Source: Hyphomonadaceae bacterium
GTDB taxonomy: Bacteria > Pseudomonadota > Alphaproteobacteria > Caulobacterales > Maricaulaceae
Direction: 5' to 3'
NCBI GenBank assembly: GCA_013001295.1
Contig: JABDMW010000047.1
Location: 124,001 to 188,000 of the forward strand
DNA: 64,000 nucleotides
Shown here: piece after piece, positions 30,705 through 39,956 of the stretch
How positions within the stretch are numbered: position 1 is the first letter of the stretch
Layout of the letters: every line of letters begins with the position of its first letter
Notes under the pieces: model-generated
What the model was told of the DNA's origin: nothing
Seen by the model: only the letters and a program-made list of their open reading frames with translations
Databases searched by the model: none
Translations under genes and position numbers: made by a program

Positions 30705-31460
30705 CTAAATCCAACCCAACAAGCCGGCACCCCGCCATAGATAAATAAGCCCGACGACACTCACAAGCCATTTGGTGTATTTGCGAAACCCGACATCACT
30801 CATGCGTTTGAGAATGCGCGTGCCGGCAAAAGTGCCGATCATGATAAGCGGGATAACCGCAAGGAAAAACCAGAGCGGAGGAAGGCCGGACAGATCACTT
30901 GCGATTAAAATGGGAATGCCGAAATAGACGATCTTCATCATATGTGAGCCAAACATGGTGATCGCCTTCGTGGCGACGATTTCATGGCGTGGCATATCGG
31001 TGCGAACAAAAAACATATCGAAGGCCGGACCGGCGACCCCGGCGACAAGATTGAGCCCGGTGATGACAAATCCACACAGAATGGCGTGGGCTGGCTTTTG
31101 CGCATCAAATGAAAACTTGTCATAGGGAAGCCATAACAAGCCCGGCAACAGGCCAAGAGCCAGAAACAAGACGCCTTTAGACGGCACATACGCAGCGAAC
31201 GCCAGAAGTGCCAAGGCAGGAATGACACCCAGCGCAATTCTGCCAATGATATCCCACCTGATATTGTCGCGGATCAGCCAGCCCCGATAAGAGTTGGACA
31301 CACCCTGAACAGCACCGTGCACGACCATGGCTTCAGCGACACCCAGATAGGTCGCAAGTACGCCCATGAAAATCATGCCGCCGGCCATGCCGAATATGCC
31401 TGAAATTCCCGCCGTGATCAGGGCAGCAATCAATAGAACAGTGAGGGTTTGCAAAGGCAT
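30705..31460 (-). CDS. TauE/SafE-family sulfite/organosulfonate exporter-like permease
   Basis: 251 residues from the ATG at 31460 (AGAGG upstream). An open extension of 62 codons runs into the divergent PepSY gene and is discarded. It has seven to eight TM segments, and ISGIFGMAGGMIFMGVL near the N-terminus is the usual TauE/SafE glycine-rich helix, repeated in the second half as NLVAGVAGPAFDMFF. It probably exports sulfur-containing or other organic anions. The substrate is unproven. Confidence 0.87.
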   Translation of the reverse strand: MPLQTLTVLLIAALITAGISGIFGMAGGMIFMGVLATYLGVAEAMVVHGAVQGVSNSYRGWLIRDNIRWDIIGRIALGVIPALALLAFAAYVPSKGVLFLALGLLPGLLWLPYDKFSFDAQKPAHAILCGFVITGLNLVAGVAGPAFDMFFVRTDMPRHEIVATKAITMFGSHMMKIVYFGIPILIASDLSGLPPLWFFLAVIPLIMIGTFAGTRILKRMSDVGFRKYTKWLVSVVGLIYLWRGAGLLGWI

Positions 31461-31511
31461 GCGACCTCTTAGACCTTTGCAGCGTCCATGAAAAGAGATA
31501 AGCAAACGCTT

Positions 31512-32222
31512 ATGAAAACAAGAAAAACTTTTTGGCGCAATCTGACGCGTATCCACAAATGGGCCGGTTTCGTCTTGGGCATTCAAATCATTCTCTGGTT
31601 TGCCTCCGGGTTTTTCATGAGCTTTTCCAATATCGACAAGGTGCATGGCGATTTTGTTGCCCTCAAGCAGACTTTTCCGGTTTCAGCTGAACAGCTCATT
31701 CCCGTTGAAGAAGCGGCGCGAATGTACGGCGATGACCCCTTGAAAACCGCGACCTTGCGCAGCGTCATCGATGCACCGGTCTGGGTATTAAATGGCGACG
31801 CGGGCATTCAATATATTGATGCCCGAACCGGGAAAGACTGGGCGGGTATAAATGCTGATCAGGTACGAAGTGTCGCCGCGATTTACTATATTGGCAAAGG
31901 GCAGGTCGAGACTCTGGCAAAGCTGGATGTTGCCCCTCTCGATTACAGGGGTGCGGTCCCGGTATGGCAGGTGAAATATGACGATAAAGAACGCACGCGG
32001 CTTTATATTTCGCCGATGAGCGGAGATTTATTAAAAACTCGGACCCGTCTGTGGCGAATTTTTGATTTCATGTGGATGCTGCATATCATGGATTATGATG
32101 ACCGCGATGACATCAACAATTGGTGGCTGGTGCTGTTGTCCTTTTTCGCGCTTTTATTCGCCTTGAGCGGTGCCGCACTTGTTGTCCACCGGGTGTTCTT
32201 GAGGCCCAAAAGGAAAACCTAG
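31512..32222 (+). CDS. PepSY-associated membrane protein
   Basis: 236 residues from the ATG at 31512. An ATG at 31488 is also in frame, and neither has a good ribosome site. A TM segment at about 15-37 (HKWAGFVLGIQIILWFASGF) is followed by an extracytoplasmic PepSY-like region and a C-terminal TM (NNWWLVLLSFFALLFALSG). Such proteins occur with iron uptake or flavin reductase systems, but no such partner is adjacent. Its stop overlaps the convergent amidohydrolase stop by 4 bp. Confidence 0.8.
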   Translation: MKTRKTFWRNLTRIHKWAGFVLGIQIILWFASGFFMSFSNIDKVHGDFVALKQTFPVSAEQLIPVEEAARMYGDDPLKTATLRSVIDAPVWVLNGDAGIQYIDARTGKDWAGINADQVRSVAAIYYIGKGQVETLAKLDVAPLDYRGAVPVWQVKYDDKERTRLYISPMSGDLLKTRTRLWRIFDFMWMLHIMDYDDRDDINNWWLVLLSFFALLFALSGAALVVHRVFLRPKRKT

Positions 32223-33544
32223 TCCTTACTCTTGAAGACTTTGCCGCCCTTCATAACGAAATCGACATCATAGAGTTCTTCGATATTTTCTAACGGACTG
32301 CTGTCGACCGCGATGATATCGGCATATTTACCAACAGTTAGGCTGCCGATCTTGTCCCCCATTTCGATATGTTTGGCAGCCGTGATCGTGGCGGATTTAA
32401 TCGCTTCCATTTCCGACATGCCGCCCTCGATTAAGTATCCGAATTCGCGGGCGTTCTCGCCGTGCTTTGAAACACCGGTATCGGTGCCAAATGCGATCGT
32501 CACGCCATTAGAATGGGCGATGCGCATCATGTCTTGCATTTGTGGTCCAACCTCAAGAGCTTTCTGCTTTGAAGCAGGCGGCAGCCAATCCTTGTTTTCG
32601 GCCCAGTCCACAACGGTCATACCAGCGAGGACAGTCGGGACCAGCACAGCATCATGTTTCTTAAATAGTGCCGTTGTTTCACGGTCGAGATAAGTGCCAT
32701 GCTCGATCGATTTCACACCGGCTTTCAGTGCGGAATCAATACCTGTCTTGCCATGGGCATGGGCAGTGACTTTCCGGCCCATTTTGGCGGCCGTTTGAAC
32801 GATCGCGCGAAGCTCATCGTCGAAAAACTGTTGCTCGGTTCCTGCTGCCGTATTTGAAAGCACGCCGCCGGTTGCGGTGATCTTCACGACATCTGCACCT
32901 TTTTTGATGGCGACGCGCGTTGCACGGCGACAATCATCCGCACCATCACACAATGTCGGACGGTGAAAAGCATCCAATACATTTTGCCGGTATCCGTGCA
33001 TATCGCCATGACCCGCGGTTGGGGAAACCGCGGAACCCGCGGCGCGGATGTGCGGCCCGTCAACTTTGCCGGCATTAATGGCGTCGCGCAGGGCGAATAT
33101 TTCTTCAGGACCACCCACATCCTGCACGGCCGTAAATCCGGCGCTTAGTGTTTTTTGCGCGTTGACCAGCGCATCATAGGCCGTGTCCCCGGACCGTTTT
33201 GTGACCGTATCCAGGCGCGTGTTCGGATTCCATTCCGACCTTAGATGTACATGGGAGTCGATCAGGCCCGGTAGAACGAATTTGTCACGAAGATCAATTA
33301 TCGTCATGCCCTCGACCATATCCATGCGGGTAAAGCCGTCTTCGATATTGGTGATCTTGCCGTTCTCAATAAAAATGGTCTGGTCGTCGACCGGTTGCTT
33401 GCCCGGTTCTGCCAACAGAGTGCCCGCATAGATCAGTGTTGTGGTTTTGCCTTTTGTTTCCTGTTCATGTGAGGATGCAGAAATGCTTGCTGCGCCGAAT
33501 GTTGCAGCCGCTGCTGTGCAAAGCGCTAAAGTTCTATATTTCAT
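32219..33544 (-). CDS. Secreted metal-dependent amidohydrolase (imidazolonepropionase/Xaa-Pro dipeptidase-like)
   Basis: 441 residues from the ATG at 33544, chosen because GGGAG lies 6 bases upstream of it. The ATG two codons earlier touches that site. A signal peptide comes first, then the amidohydrolase metal motifs DSHVHLR, DVVKITATGGVLS (position of the bridging Lys), VTAHAHG, SIEHGTYLD and AFGTDTG. Family members cleave dipeptides or cyclic amides. The substrate cannot be assigned. Confidence 0.9.
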   Translation of the reverse strand: MKYRTLALCTAAAATFGAASISASSHEQETKGKTTTLIYAGTLLAEPGKQPVDDQTIFIENGKITNIEDGFTRMDMVEGMTIIDLRDKFVLPGLIDSHVHLRSEWNPNTRLDTVTKRSGDTAYDALVNAQKTLSAGFTAVQDVGGPEEIFALRDAINAGKVDGPHIRAAGSAVSPTAGHGDMHGYRQNVLDAFHRPTLCDGADDCRRATRVAIKKGADVVKITATGGVLSNTAAGTEQQFFDDELRAIVQTAAKMGRKVTAHAHGKTGIDSALKAGVKSIEHGTYLDRETTALFKKHDAVLVPTVLAGMTVVDWAENKDWLPPASKQKALEVGPQMQDMMRIAHSNGVTIAFGTDTGVSKHGENAREFGYLIEGGMSEMEAIKSATITAAKHIEMGDKIGSLTVGKYADIIAVDSSPLENIEELYDVDFVMKGGKVFKSKD

Positions 33545-33560
33545 GTTCATCTCCCGATCT

Positions 33561-34835
33561 TTATTTTAGAGCTTGATAGGCAATGTCGGTGCGGCAAAAG
33601 CCGTTCGGCCAATCAATTTGTTCATTTATTACCTTGTAAGCTCGGGATACGGCTTGTTCCACAGACTTCCCCTGAGCGGTGATATTGAGAACGCGCCCGC
33701 CCATCGCCAAAAGCTCGCCCTGATTGCTACGGCTGGTCCCGGCGTGAAAAACCTGGACGCCGGTTTCGAGGTTTGCTGCGTCGACGCCTTTGATCACGGT
33801 GCCTTTTTCGTACGAGCCGGGATACCCGTTAGCCGCCAGAACCACATTGACAACCGGGTCATCATGCCATTGCGGGGGATCAACTTTGTCCAGCTCTCCT
33901 TTGGCTGCTGCCACCAGGATAGCGAGGAGATCGGAATCCAGACGGCGCATAAGCACCTGGCACTCCGGATCGCCAAGACGGGCATTATATTCAATAAGTT
34001 TCGGACCTTCGTCGGTCATCATCAATCCGGCAAACAGGACGCCGCAAAACGGCATGCCTTCACGGGCCATGCCGTGCACGGTCGGATCGAGAATTTTATC
34101 GATAATAGCGTCGCGATCCGCCTCGCTAAACCCGGGAACAGGAGAATACGCACCCATGCCGCCGGTGTTTGGACCTTTATCGCCGTCAAAAGCCCGTTTA
34201 TGATCCTGGGCCTCAATCAACGGCAACAAGGTCTGCCCATCGCTAATGGCGAAAAAGCTGATTTCATGCCCGCGCATAAACTCTTCGATCAACACGCATT
34301 TGCCGGCATCGCCAAATTTTCCGGAGAAGAACTCCTCGAGTTCCTTTTCAGCTTCAGTGCGGGTTTCAGGGATCACCACGCCTTTTCCGGCGGCCAGCCC
34401 GTCAGCCTTCAATACAAAGGGTGGGTGCATTTCGCTTAAAAAAGCCTTCGCTTCATCAATGTCGGTGAAGACTTCATATTTTGCGGTCGGTATGTCGTGA
34501 CGAATACAGAAATCCTTGGTGAAGACTTTGGAGCTTTCCAATTGCGCTGCAAGTTCAGTCGGGCCAAACACCGCGATCCCTTTGGCGTGCAACGCATCAA
34601 CAATCCCGAGCGCTAACGGTTGTTCAGGCCCGACAACCACGAAATCTATGGCCTCGTCGGTCACCAGACCCAAAAGGCCAGATATGTTGTCAGCTTTTAC
34701 AGGCGCGCAATCGGCGATTTCTTCCATGCCGGCATTTCCTGGGGCGCAAATTAATTGGTCGCAAAGAGGACTTTGTTTGATTTTCCACGCAAGCGCATGT
34801 TCGCGCCCGCCGCTACCGATAAGAAGAACTTTCAT
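33561..34835 (-). CDS. purD: Phosphoribosylamine--glycine ligase (GARS)
   Basis: 424 residues from the ATG at 34835 (AAGG spaced 5 bases upstream). An in-frame GTG two codons earlier is less likely. It opens with MKVLLIGSGGREHALAWK, and the ATP-grasp part has KADGLAAGKGVV, GPNTGGMGAYSPVPG and EYNARLGDPECQ. It makes glycinamide ribonucleotide, step two of purine synthesis. It is divergent from xseA, a frequent alphaproteobacterial arrangement. Confidence 0.97.
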   Translation of the reverse strand: MKVLLIGSGGREHALAWKIKQSPLCDQLICAPGNAGMEEIADCAPVKADNISGLLGLVTDEAIDFVVVGPEQPLALGIVDALHAKGIAVFGPTELAAQLESSKVFTKDFCIRHDIPTAKYEVFTDIDEAKAFLSEMHPPFVLKADGLAAGKGVVIPETRTEAEKELEEFFSGKFGDAGKCVLIEEFMRGHEISFFAISDGQTLLPLIEAQDHKRAFDGDKGPNTGGMGAYSPVPGFSEADRDAIIDKILDPTVHGMAREGMPFCGVLFAGLMMTDEGPKLIEYNARLGDPECQVLMRRLDSDLLAILVAAAKGELDKVDPPQWHDDPVVNVVLAANGYPGSYEKGTVIKGVDAANLETGVQVFHAGTSRSNQGELLAMGGRVLNITAQGKSVEQAVSRAYKVINEQIDWPNGFCRTDIAYQALK

Positions 34836-34907
34836 ACCCACCTTTTGTGATGCACTTTTTGTTTTGAACGGTTATGACTGACTCGCAGATAAACTTAAAG
34901 ACCAAAC

Positions 34908-36326
34908 ATGAATGATTTTGACGAACATCCAGGCTCAAACGCTCACGAATACTCAGTTTCTGAACTGGCGTTTTCATTAAAGAAAACGGTTGAGGATACT
35001 TATGGGCGTGTGCGTGTGCGCGGTGAACTCGGTCGCGTTACCATCGCTAAATCCGGTCACATGTATGCCGATATCAAGGATGATAAAGCGGTCATTGCCT
35101 CGATTATGTGGAAGGGCTCGGTTTCACGCCTGACAATCCAGCCGGAAGAGGGCATGGAAGTGGTTGTCGAAGGCAAACTTTCGACATATCCGGGGCGGTC
35201 ACAATACCAACTGATCATTGACCGGTTGGAGCCCGCGGGAGTCGGCGCTCTGATGGCACTGCTGGAAAAACGCAAAAAGCAATTCGCGGCTGAAGGCCTG
35301 TTTGATGATGACCGTAAACGGGAACTCCCTTATTTGCCAAAAACCATCGGCGTTGTGACATCGCCAACAGGCGCTGTGATCCGCGATATCATACACAGAA
35401 TTTCCGACCGGTTCCCGGTGCGGGTCCTGGTGTGGCCTGTCCTGGTGCAAGGCGATAAAGCGGCCGAACAAATCGCCGGCGCGATTACAGGATTTAATCA
35501 TATGGAAGGCGTTCCCACGCCTGATGTCTTGATCGTGGCCCGCGGCGGTGGATCCATCGAAGATCTTTGGTGTTTTAACGAAGAAATCGTTGTCCGCGCC
35601 GCGGTCAATTCATCCATCCCCTTAATTTCGGCGGTCGGTCATGAAACCGATTGGACATTAATCGATTACGTCGCCGATCAACGGGCCCCAACACCGACAG
35701 GAGCCGCTGAAATTGCCGTTCCGGTGCGCACAGAATTGGTCGATACGGTTGAAGATTATGCGTTGCGGCTCAAACGGGGACTAACGCGCACGGTTGAGCA
35801 TAAGAAACTCGGATTTTCATCGGCGAAGCTGCCGAAACTCGACAGCGTTCTATCGGCCCCGCGACAGCGCCTTGATCTGGTGATTAACCGATTGATGCCG
35901 GGTCTTGATCTTAATCGGCGCTCCCATGATAGCCGATTACGGGAAGTCAGCGCCCGTTTGCGGCCCGATCAACTCAGACAGGATATATTGCGTCGTACAG
36001 AGCGCCTGAACGATATGGCAAAAAATGCCGCACGGTCTATCGGGCGCGGCCTGGAGCGCCGACAAGAGGGGCTTGTACGGGCCGGCAAGCTGCTAGAGGC
36101 TTACAGTTATCAAGGCGTCTTAGAGCGTGGGTTCGCATTGGTTACGGACGAAAGAGGCAAAGTGGTGCGCAAAGGCAAAGCCCTGAAAGCTGGACAAGCA
36201 ATAAATTTAGAGTTTTCTGATGGTAAACGCGGCGCTGTTATTAATGGGACAGCTGGACAACCGCCTCGAAAGGCCGCCAAGAAATCACCGAAAAAACCTG
36301 ATGAAAAGCAGCCCGATCTCTTTTGA
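34908..36326 (+). CDS. xseA: Exodeoxyribonuclease VII large subunit
   Basis: 472 residues. The N-terminal OB-fold (RVRGELGRVTIAKSGHMYAD) is followed by the catalytic domain with PKTIGVVTSPTGAVIRDI, VARGGGSIEDLW and SAVGHETDWTLIDYVAD. The arginine-rich coiled coil is next, and a lysine/proline-rich tail ends in QPDLF, which resembles a sliding-clamp-binding motif. With XseB it degrades single-stranded DNA. xseB is not in the window. Confidence 0.97.
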   Translation: MNDFDEHPGSNAHEYSVSELAFSLKKTVEDTYGRVRVRGELGRVTIAKSGHMYADIKDDKAVIASIMWKGSVSRLTIQPEEGMEVVVEGKLSTYPGRSQYQLIIDRLEPAGVGALMALLEKRKKQFAAEGLFDDDRKRELPYLPKTIGVVTSPTGAVIRDIIHRISDRFPVRVLVWPVLVQGDKAAEQIAGAITGFNHMEGVPTPDVLIVARGGGSIEDLWCFNEEIVVRAAVNSSIPLISAVGHETDWTLIDYVADQRAPTPTGAAEIAVPVRTELVDTVEDYALRLKRGLTRTVEHKKLGFSSAKLPKLDSVLSAPRQRLDLVINRLMPGLDLNRRSHDSRLREVSARLRPDQLRQDILRRTERLNDMAKNAARSIGRGLERRQEGLVRAGKLLEAYSYQGVLERGFALVTDERGKVVRKGKALKAGQAINLEFSDGKRGAVINGTAGQPPRKAAKKSPKKPDEKQPDLF

Positions 36327-36355
36327 TTTTTGATGGACTGGTGTAAGACGCATTC

Positions 36356-36571
36356 ATGATCAATTTTTCTAATGCAAATGGCCTTGCCAAAATAAGCTAT
36401 GGCTCATCCGACTATCTGATTATGGAAGCGGGCAGTTACGTGCTGTGCGCCGTTACAGGTAAACAAATTCCGCTTGAGCAACTTAAATACTGGAACGATG
36501 AATTGCAGGAAGCCTATATTGATGCCGCGGCCAGTTTGAAGCGTTGGCAAGAAACGCAGAGCGCATCTTGA
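36356..36571 (+). CDS. DUF2093 family small protein
   Basis: 71 residues. The core LAKISYGSSDYLIMEAGSYV and CAVTGKQIPLEQLKYWNDE are characteristic of DUF2093, a small alphaproteobacterial family of unknown function that normally accompanies xseA or lpxK. It lies 29 bp after xseA, and its stop overlaps the TTG start of the M23 gene. Confidence 0.88.
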   Translation: MINFSNANGLAKISYGSSDYLIMEAGSYVLCAVTGKQIPLEQLKYWNDELQEAYIDAAASLKRWQETQSAS

Positions 36572-37515
36572 GAGTTTTGCACGTCAGCGCCATGGCTCTT
36601 GCGATTGGCCTGATCGCCTGTTCGCAAGCCGAAGTAAAGGCTGAGGCGTCTGATCCGGTCTTACGACCGGTTAAGATCGAAGCACCTGTTGAACACATTG
36701 CTCAAGTCGAAAGTGCCATTGATCACGCTGTTGATGAAAAGACGGTGATCATCGAGAAGAAACTGGAATGTGATGGCGTATTTAAACAGGGCGGAGCTGT
36801 GTTGTGCAAAACGGCACCCCATGCGAAAATCACTGTTGATGGAACGGCGACAAAAGCCGACGAAAACGGCAATTTCGTATTCGGATTGGACAGGGACGCC
36901 CCGCAAAAAACAATAGTCAAAGTGTTTGATGAAACTGGACAGGAATATGTTGAAACACTGGATATCGCATTGCGTGAATATGACATTCAGCGCATTGATG
37001 GCCTGCCGCCGTCTCAAGTCTCGACTTTTACTGAAGAACAGTTGAAACATATCAAGGCATCCTCCGCTCGGAAAAAAGTCGGCCTGAGTTCGCGGTCCAA
37101 AGAAATGGGTTTTAGAGACGGATTCACAATGGCTGTATCGGGCATTAAAAGTTCGGATTTTGGCAATCAACGGATATTAAATGGGGAGCCCAAACGGCCC
37201 CATTACGGCATTGATATAGCTGCGCCGGAAGGCACCCCAATCTATGCGCCCGCGGACGGCGTCATCAGCCTCGCAGACGATGATCTATATTTTGAAGGTG
37301 CGATGGTCCTGATCGATCACGGTCAGGGGTTGATTTCCATGTATCTGCATATGAGCGATATCGATGTTAAGGCCGGACAAAAGGTCAAACGCGGCGATCA
37401 AATCGGCGCGGTTGGGGCAAAAGGACGCGCGACAGGACCACACTTGTGTTGGCGTCTGAAATGGCGTAATCGCAATCTGGATCCGGAACTTTTAACCCAG
37501 TGGCCACATGATTAA
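36568..37515 (+). CDS. M23-family (LytM-like) peptidase lipoprotein with altered HxH motif
   Basis: 315 residues from a TTG at 36568 that overlaps the previous stop. This start gives a proper lipoprotein signal (RVLHVSAMALAIGLIAC, lipobox Cys at about 18). The C-terminal LytM domain has HYGIDIAAPEGTP (zinc ligands His and Asp) and YLHMSD. The expected HxH is replaced by GPHLCW, so the last zinc ligand would be Cys or lost. It may be a divergent endopeptidase or a catalytically dead amidase activator of the EnvC/NlpD kind. Confidence 0.85.
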   Translation: MRVLHVSAMALAIGLIACSQAEVKAEASDPVLRPVKIEAPVEHIAQVESAIDHAVDEKTVIIEKKLECDGVFKQGGAVLCKTAPHAKITVDGTATKADENGNFVFGLDRDAPQKTIVKVFDETGQEYVETLDIALREYDIQRIDGLPPSQVSTFTEEQLKHIKASSARKKVGLSSRSKEMGFRDGFTMAVSGIKSSDFGNQRILNGEPKRPHYGIDIAAPEGTPIYAPADGVISLADDDLYFEGAMVLIDHGQGLISMYLHMSDIDVKAGQKVKRGDQIGAVGAKGRATGPHLCWRLKWRNRNLDPELLTQWPHD

Positions 37516-37831
37516 AAAGTCTGCAAAAACCTGTAAAAACATGAGCGAAGTCCGCGCCGAAGTGGATCGCATCGACCGCTTGCTCGTCGCTTTGATTGCC
37601 GAACGGCAAGGCTATATGAGCGAAGCTGCCCGCATCAAACAGGACCGCAATGTCGTTCATGACGACGCCCGCATCGAAGATGTGGTTGCCAAGGTCAAAG
37701 CCTTTGCAACCGAAATGGGGTTAAGCCATGAAATTGCCGAGCCGGTGTGGCGGGAAATGATCAGCCGATGCATTGCCTTTGAATTTGATGAGTGGGATCG
37801 CTTGCGCGAACCCACCGAAAAAACCGGCTAG
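37508..37831 (+). CDS. Chorismate mutase (AroQ type)
   Basis: 107 residues, all-helical. Conserved AroQ positions are visible in VRAEVDRIDRLLVALIAERQ (Arg and Asp of helix 1), EAARIKQDR (Lys) and a terminal helix WREMISRCIAFEFDEWD. It converts chorismate to prephenate for Phe/Tyr synthesis, upstream of the dehydrogenase at the left edge of the window. It overlaps the M23 gene by 8 bp and is probably the last gene of the xseA transcript. Confidence 0.9.
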   Translation: MIKKSAKTCKNMSEVRAEVDRIDRLLVALIAERQGYMSEAARIKQDRNVVHDDARIEDVVAKVKAFATEMGLSHEIAEPVWREMISRCIAFEFDEWDRLREPTEKTG

Positions 37832-37852
37832 CGCACCACCAAAGAACGCGGT

Positions 37853-39901
37853 TTAAAACCGCGAACTCAACGAAAACCGAATATTCCGACCCGGAAGTGG
37901 TACCAATTCCTTCAGGAATGACGTATGTTGGCGGGCCTCCTCATCAAACAGGTTCTGCACAGACAGACTAATCTGCACTTCCTGAGCCAGGTCCGCTTTC
38001 CAGGTGGCAAACACATTGACCAGTGCATAGTCCTCACTCGGTGTTTCGAAAACGCTGATGTCATTTTGCGCCGATGTATAGTCAAGCTCGGCTCGGAGGT
38101 TTAACCGATCAGAATCAGCCTCGATGCCTGTTAAAATTGACAGTGGCGGAATACGGGGAAGATTTCCGCTGTCCGTTTCGGCGCGGACGTATTCCGCCAA
38201 ACCGTCAACCTTAACATCGAATGATCCAAGCGTAGCCACATCGTGCCCTGCCTGGATTTCGAACCCTTTAAACGTGGCGTCCTCGCCAACGAATTGGAAC
38301 ACGGGCAATTCGTCTTCGGTTTCCGCTGTGCCGCGATCCGAAATGTAATTGGAATAATCCGTATAAAAAATATTGGCCGTTATGAAATGAGTGTCCGTAC
38401 GGTGACGGAATGCCGCTTCAATCCCGGTGGCGATTTCCTTTCCAAGTGAGCTGTCACCACGTTCAAATTGGTTGGTCGCCAGATGCGGACCGTCAGAATA
38501 CAGTTCTTCGGTGGTAGGTGCGCGCTCGGTTCGAAATACGGTGCCGCCCAAACGAATAGTATCGGTCAAATGCACATCACCGCCGCCGGAGACGCTCCAC
38601 AAATCAAACTTCCTGTCGGTGCCAGCTTGCGCATTTTCCTGTTTCACATTTTCATAACGAGCCCCAACCTCCAAGTGGAGATCGCCGATTTCCTTAGCTT
38701 GAAACGTGTAGAGCCCAATTTGTCTTGTATTGGTGGGAGGCACGAAAGCCTCGTCGCCAATGGCCGCGAAATCGCGGCTGCGGATCTGCGCGCCATAAGC
38801 GCCGGCCCAGCCATTTTTTTCTGCCTGAATGGCTTCCGCACGGACTTCATAGCCTTCATTGGTGAACACTGTTCCCGGCTCGCCAGGCGCTTCAAATTCC
38901 GTATGCTTATAATCGGCATATCCGCCGAAGATCTGCAGTTTTTCTATAAATCCATTAAGTTCAACTTCGCCGTTGAGATCGATCCGTGTTTGATCCAGAC
39001 CGATGGTCACGCCGCCTTCTTCCTCTTCTTCCTCATCTTCATGATCTTCGTCGTGTTCTTCTTCATGGCCATGCCCGCCAGGCACGCCATAGTCGGAGTT
39101 AAAATTATGAACGGCGACCCCAATAAATCCATTTTCGCCGATATAAGATAATCCGACCGATTGAGAACTGGTCGACACGTCTGAATTATCGAGGCGGCCA
39201 AAGGCTTCCTGTTCCGGCGCGTTGCCTTCTTCCTCTTCTTCGGCCCGCAAGCGTTCGCTTTCGGCAAAACCCGGGATGTTGTAATCATCGGTTTCCTTAT
39301 AAGTGCTATCCAAATGCAGAACCACGGAATCTCCGATCCCGTAATCAAGCGCCCCGGAAACCTCACGCCCCTGATCGACACTGGAGGCGCCGATGCGAAT
39401 AGCGCCGTCAAGCTTGTCTTCGGGTATTTGGCCGGGAATACGGCCGTCGATCACATTGATAATACCGCCGGATCCGGATGAGCCGTACCGTAGTAGGCTT
39501 GCGCCGCGCAAGACTTCGATCCGTTCAGCTTGTGCGGGTTCTGCGGCGACAGCGTGATCGGGCGAGGCTGACGAGGCGTCAATTGATCCGATGCCATTGG
39601 TCAGAACTCTGACGCGATCACCGCCCTGTCCACGGATGATGGGGCGGGACGCGCCCGCGCCAAAGGCTGTCGAACTGACACCGGGTTCTGTTTTTAAAGT
39701 TTCGCCAAGTGTTGGCGCGAGTCGTTTTAAGAGATCATCATCGGAAAGGACGGAAACACCGGTAATGGCTTCATCAACCGAGTTTGAAAGGATCGATCCT
39801 GTGACGATAATTTCATCGAATTGTTCCTGTGCAAAGGCGAATGTACTGGTCGAAAATAATAGGCCGGTAATAGCGGCGGAAAACGGCGTCGTTAATTTCA
39901 T
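37853..39901 (-). CDS. ZnuD-like TonB-dependent outer-membrane receptor
   Basis: 682 residues from the ATG at 39901, which gives a clean signal peptide (cleavage near FAFAQ). A TTG 18 bp upstream is also in frame. A plug domain (SRPIIRGQGGDRVRVLTNGI) is followed by a 22-strand-type barrel ending in an aromatic residue (SLSSRF). An extracellular loop near residues 270-292 is a run of His, Asp and Glu (GHGHEEEHDEDHEDEEEE), which suggests binding of zinc or another divalent metal. It lies 55 bp behind a small DUF2946-like gene with a candidate Zur site. Confidence 0.9.
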   Translation of the reverse strand: MKLTTPFSAAITGLLFSTSTFAFAQEQFDEIIVTGSILSNSVDEAITGVSVLSDDDLLKRLAPTLGETLKTEPGVSSTAFGAGASRPIIRGQGGDRVRVLTNGIGSIDASSASPDHAVAAEPAQAERIEVLRGASLLRYGSSGSGGIINVIDGRIPGQIPEDKLDGAIRIGASSVDQGREVSGALDYGIGDSVVLHLDSTYKETDDYNIPGFAESERLRAEEEEEGNAPEQEAFGRLDNSDVSTSSQSVGLSYIGENGFIGVAVHNFNSDYGVPGGHGHEEEHDEDHEDEEEEEEGGVTIGLDQTRIDLNGEVELNGFIEKLQIFGGYADYKHTEFEAPGEPGTVFTNEGYEVRAEAIQAEKNGWAGAYGAQIRSRDFAAIGDEAFVPPTNTRQIGLYTFQAKEIGDLHLEVGARYENVKQENAQAGTDRKFDLWSVSGGGDVHLTDTIRLGGTVFRTERAPTTEELYSDGPHLATNQFERGDSSLGKEIATGIEAAFRHRTDTHFITANIFYTDYSNYISDRGTAETEDELPVFQFVGEDATFKGFEIQAGHDVATLGSFDVKVDGLAEYVRAETDSGNLPRIPPLSILTGIEADSDRLNLRAELDYTSAQNDISVFETPSEDYALVNVFATWKADLAQEVQISLSVQNLFDEEARQHTSFLKELVPLPGRNIRFSLSSRF

Positions 39902-39956
39902 GGCAATTTTTCGTTTCAATAAGTGGAAATAGCCGCTGATGCGGCGCGGTTCTGGA

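Noticed and set aside
31461-31646. 62-codon extension of the TauE/SafE permease
   Set aside because: It lies in the PepSY gene on the other strand and is hydrophilic, while AGAGG and the first TM segment support the start at 31460.
37847-37863. CGCGGTTT-A-AAACCGCG palindrome between chorismate mutase and the TonB receptor, considered as a bidirectional terminator
   Set aside because: It overlaps the receptor's last codons, has a one-base centre that cannot form a loop without opening the stem, and lacks T-runs.
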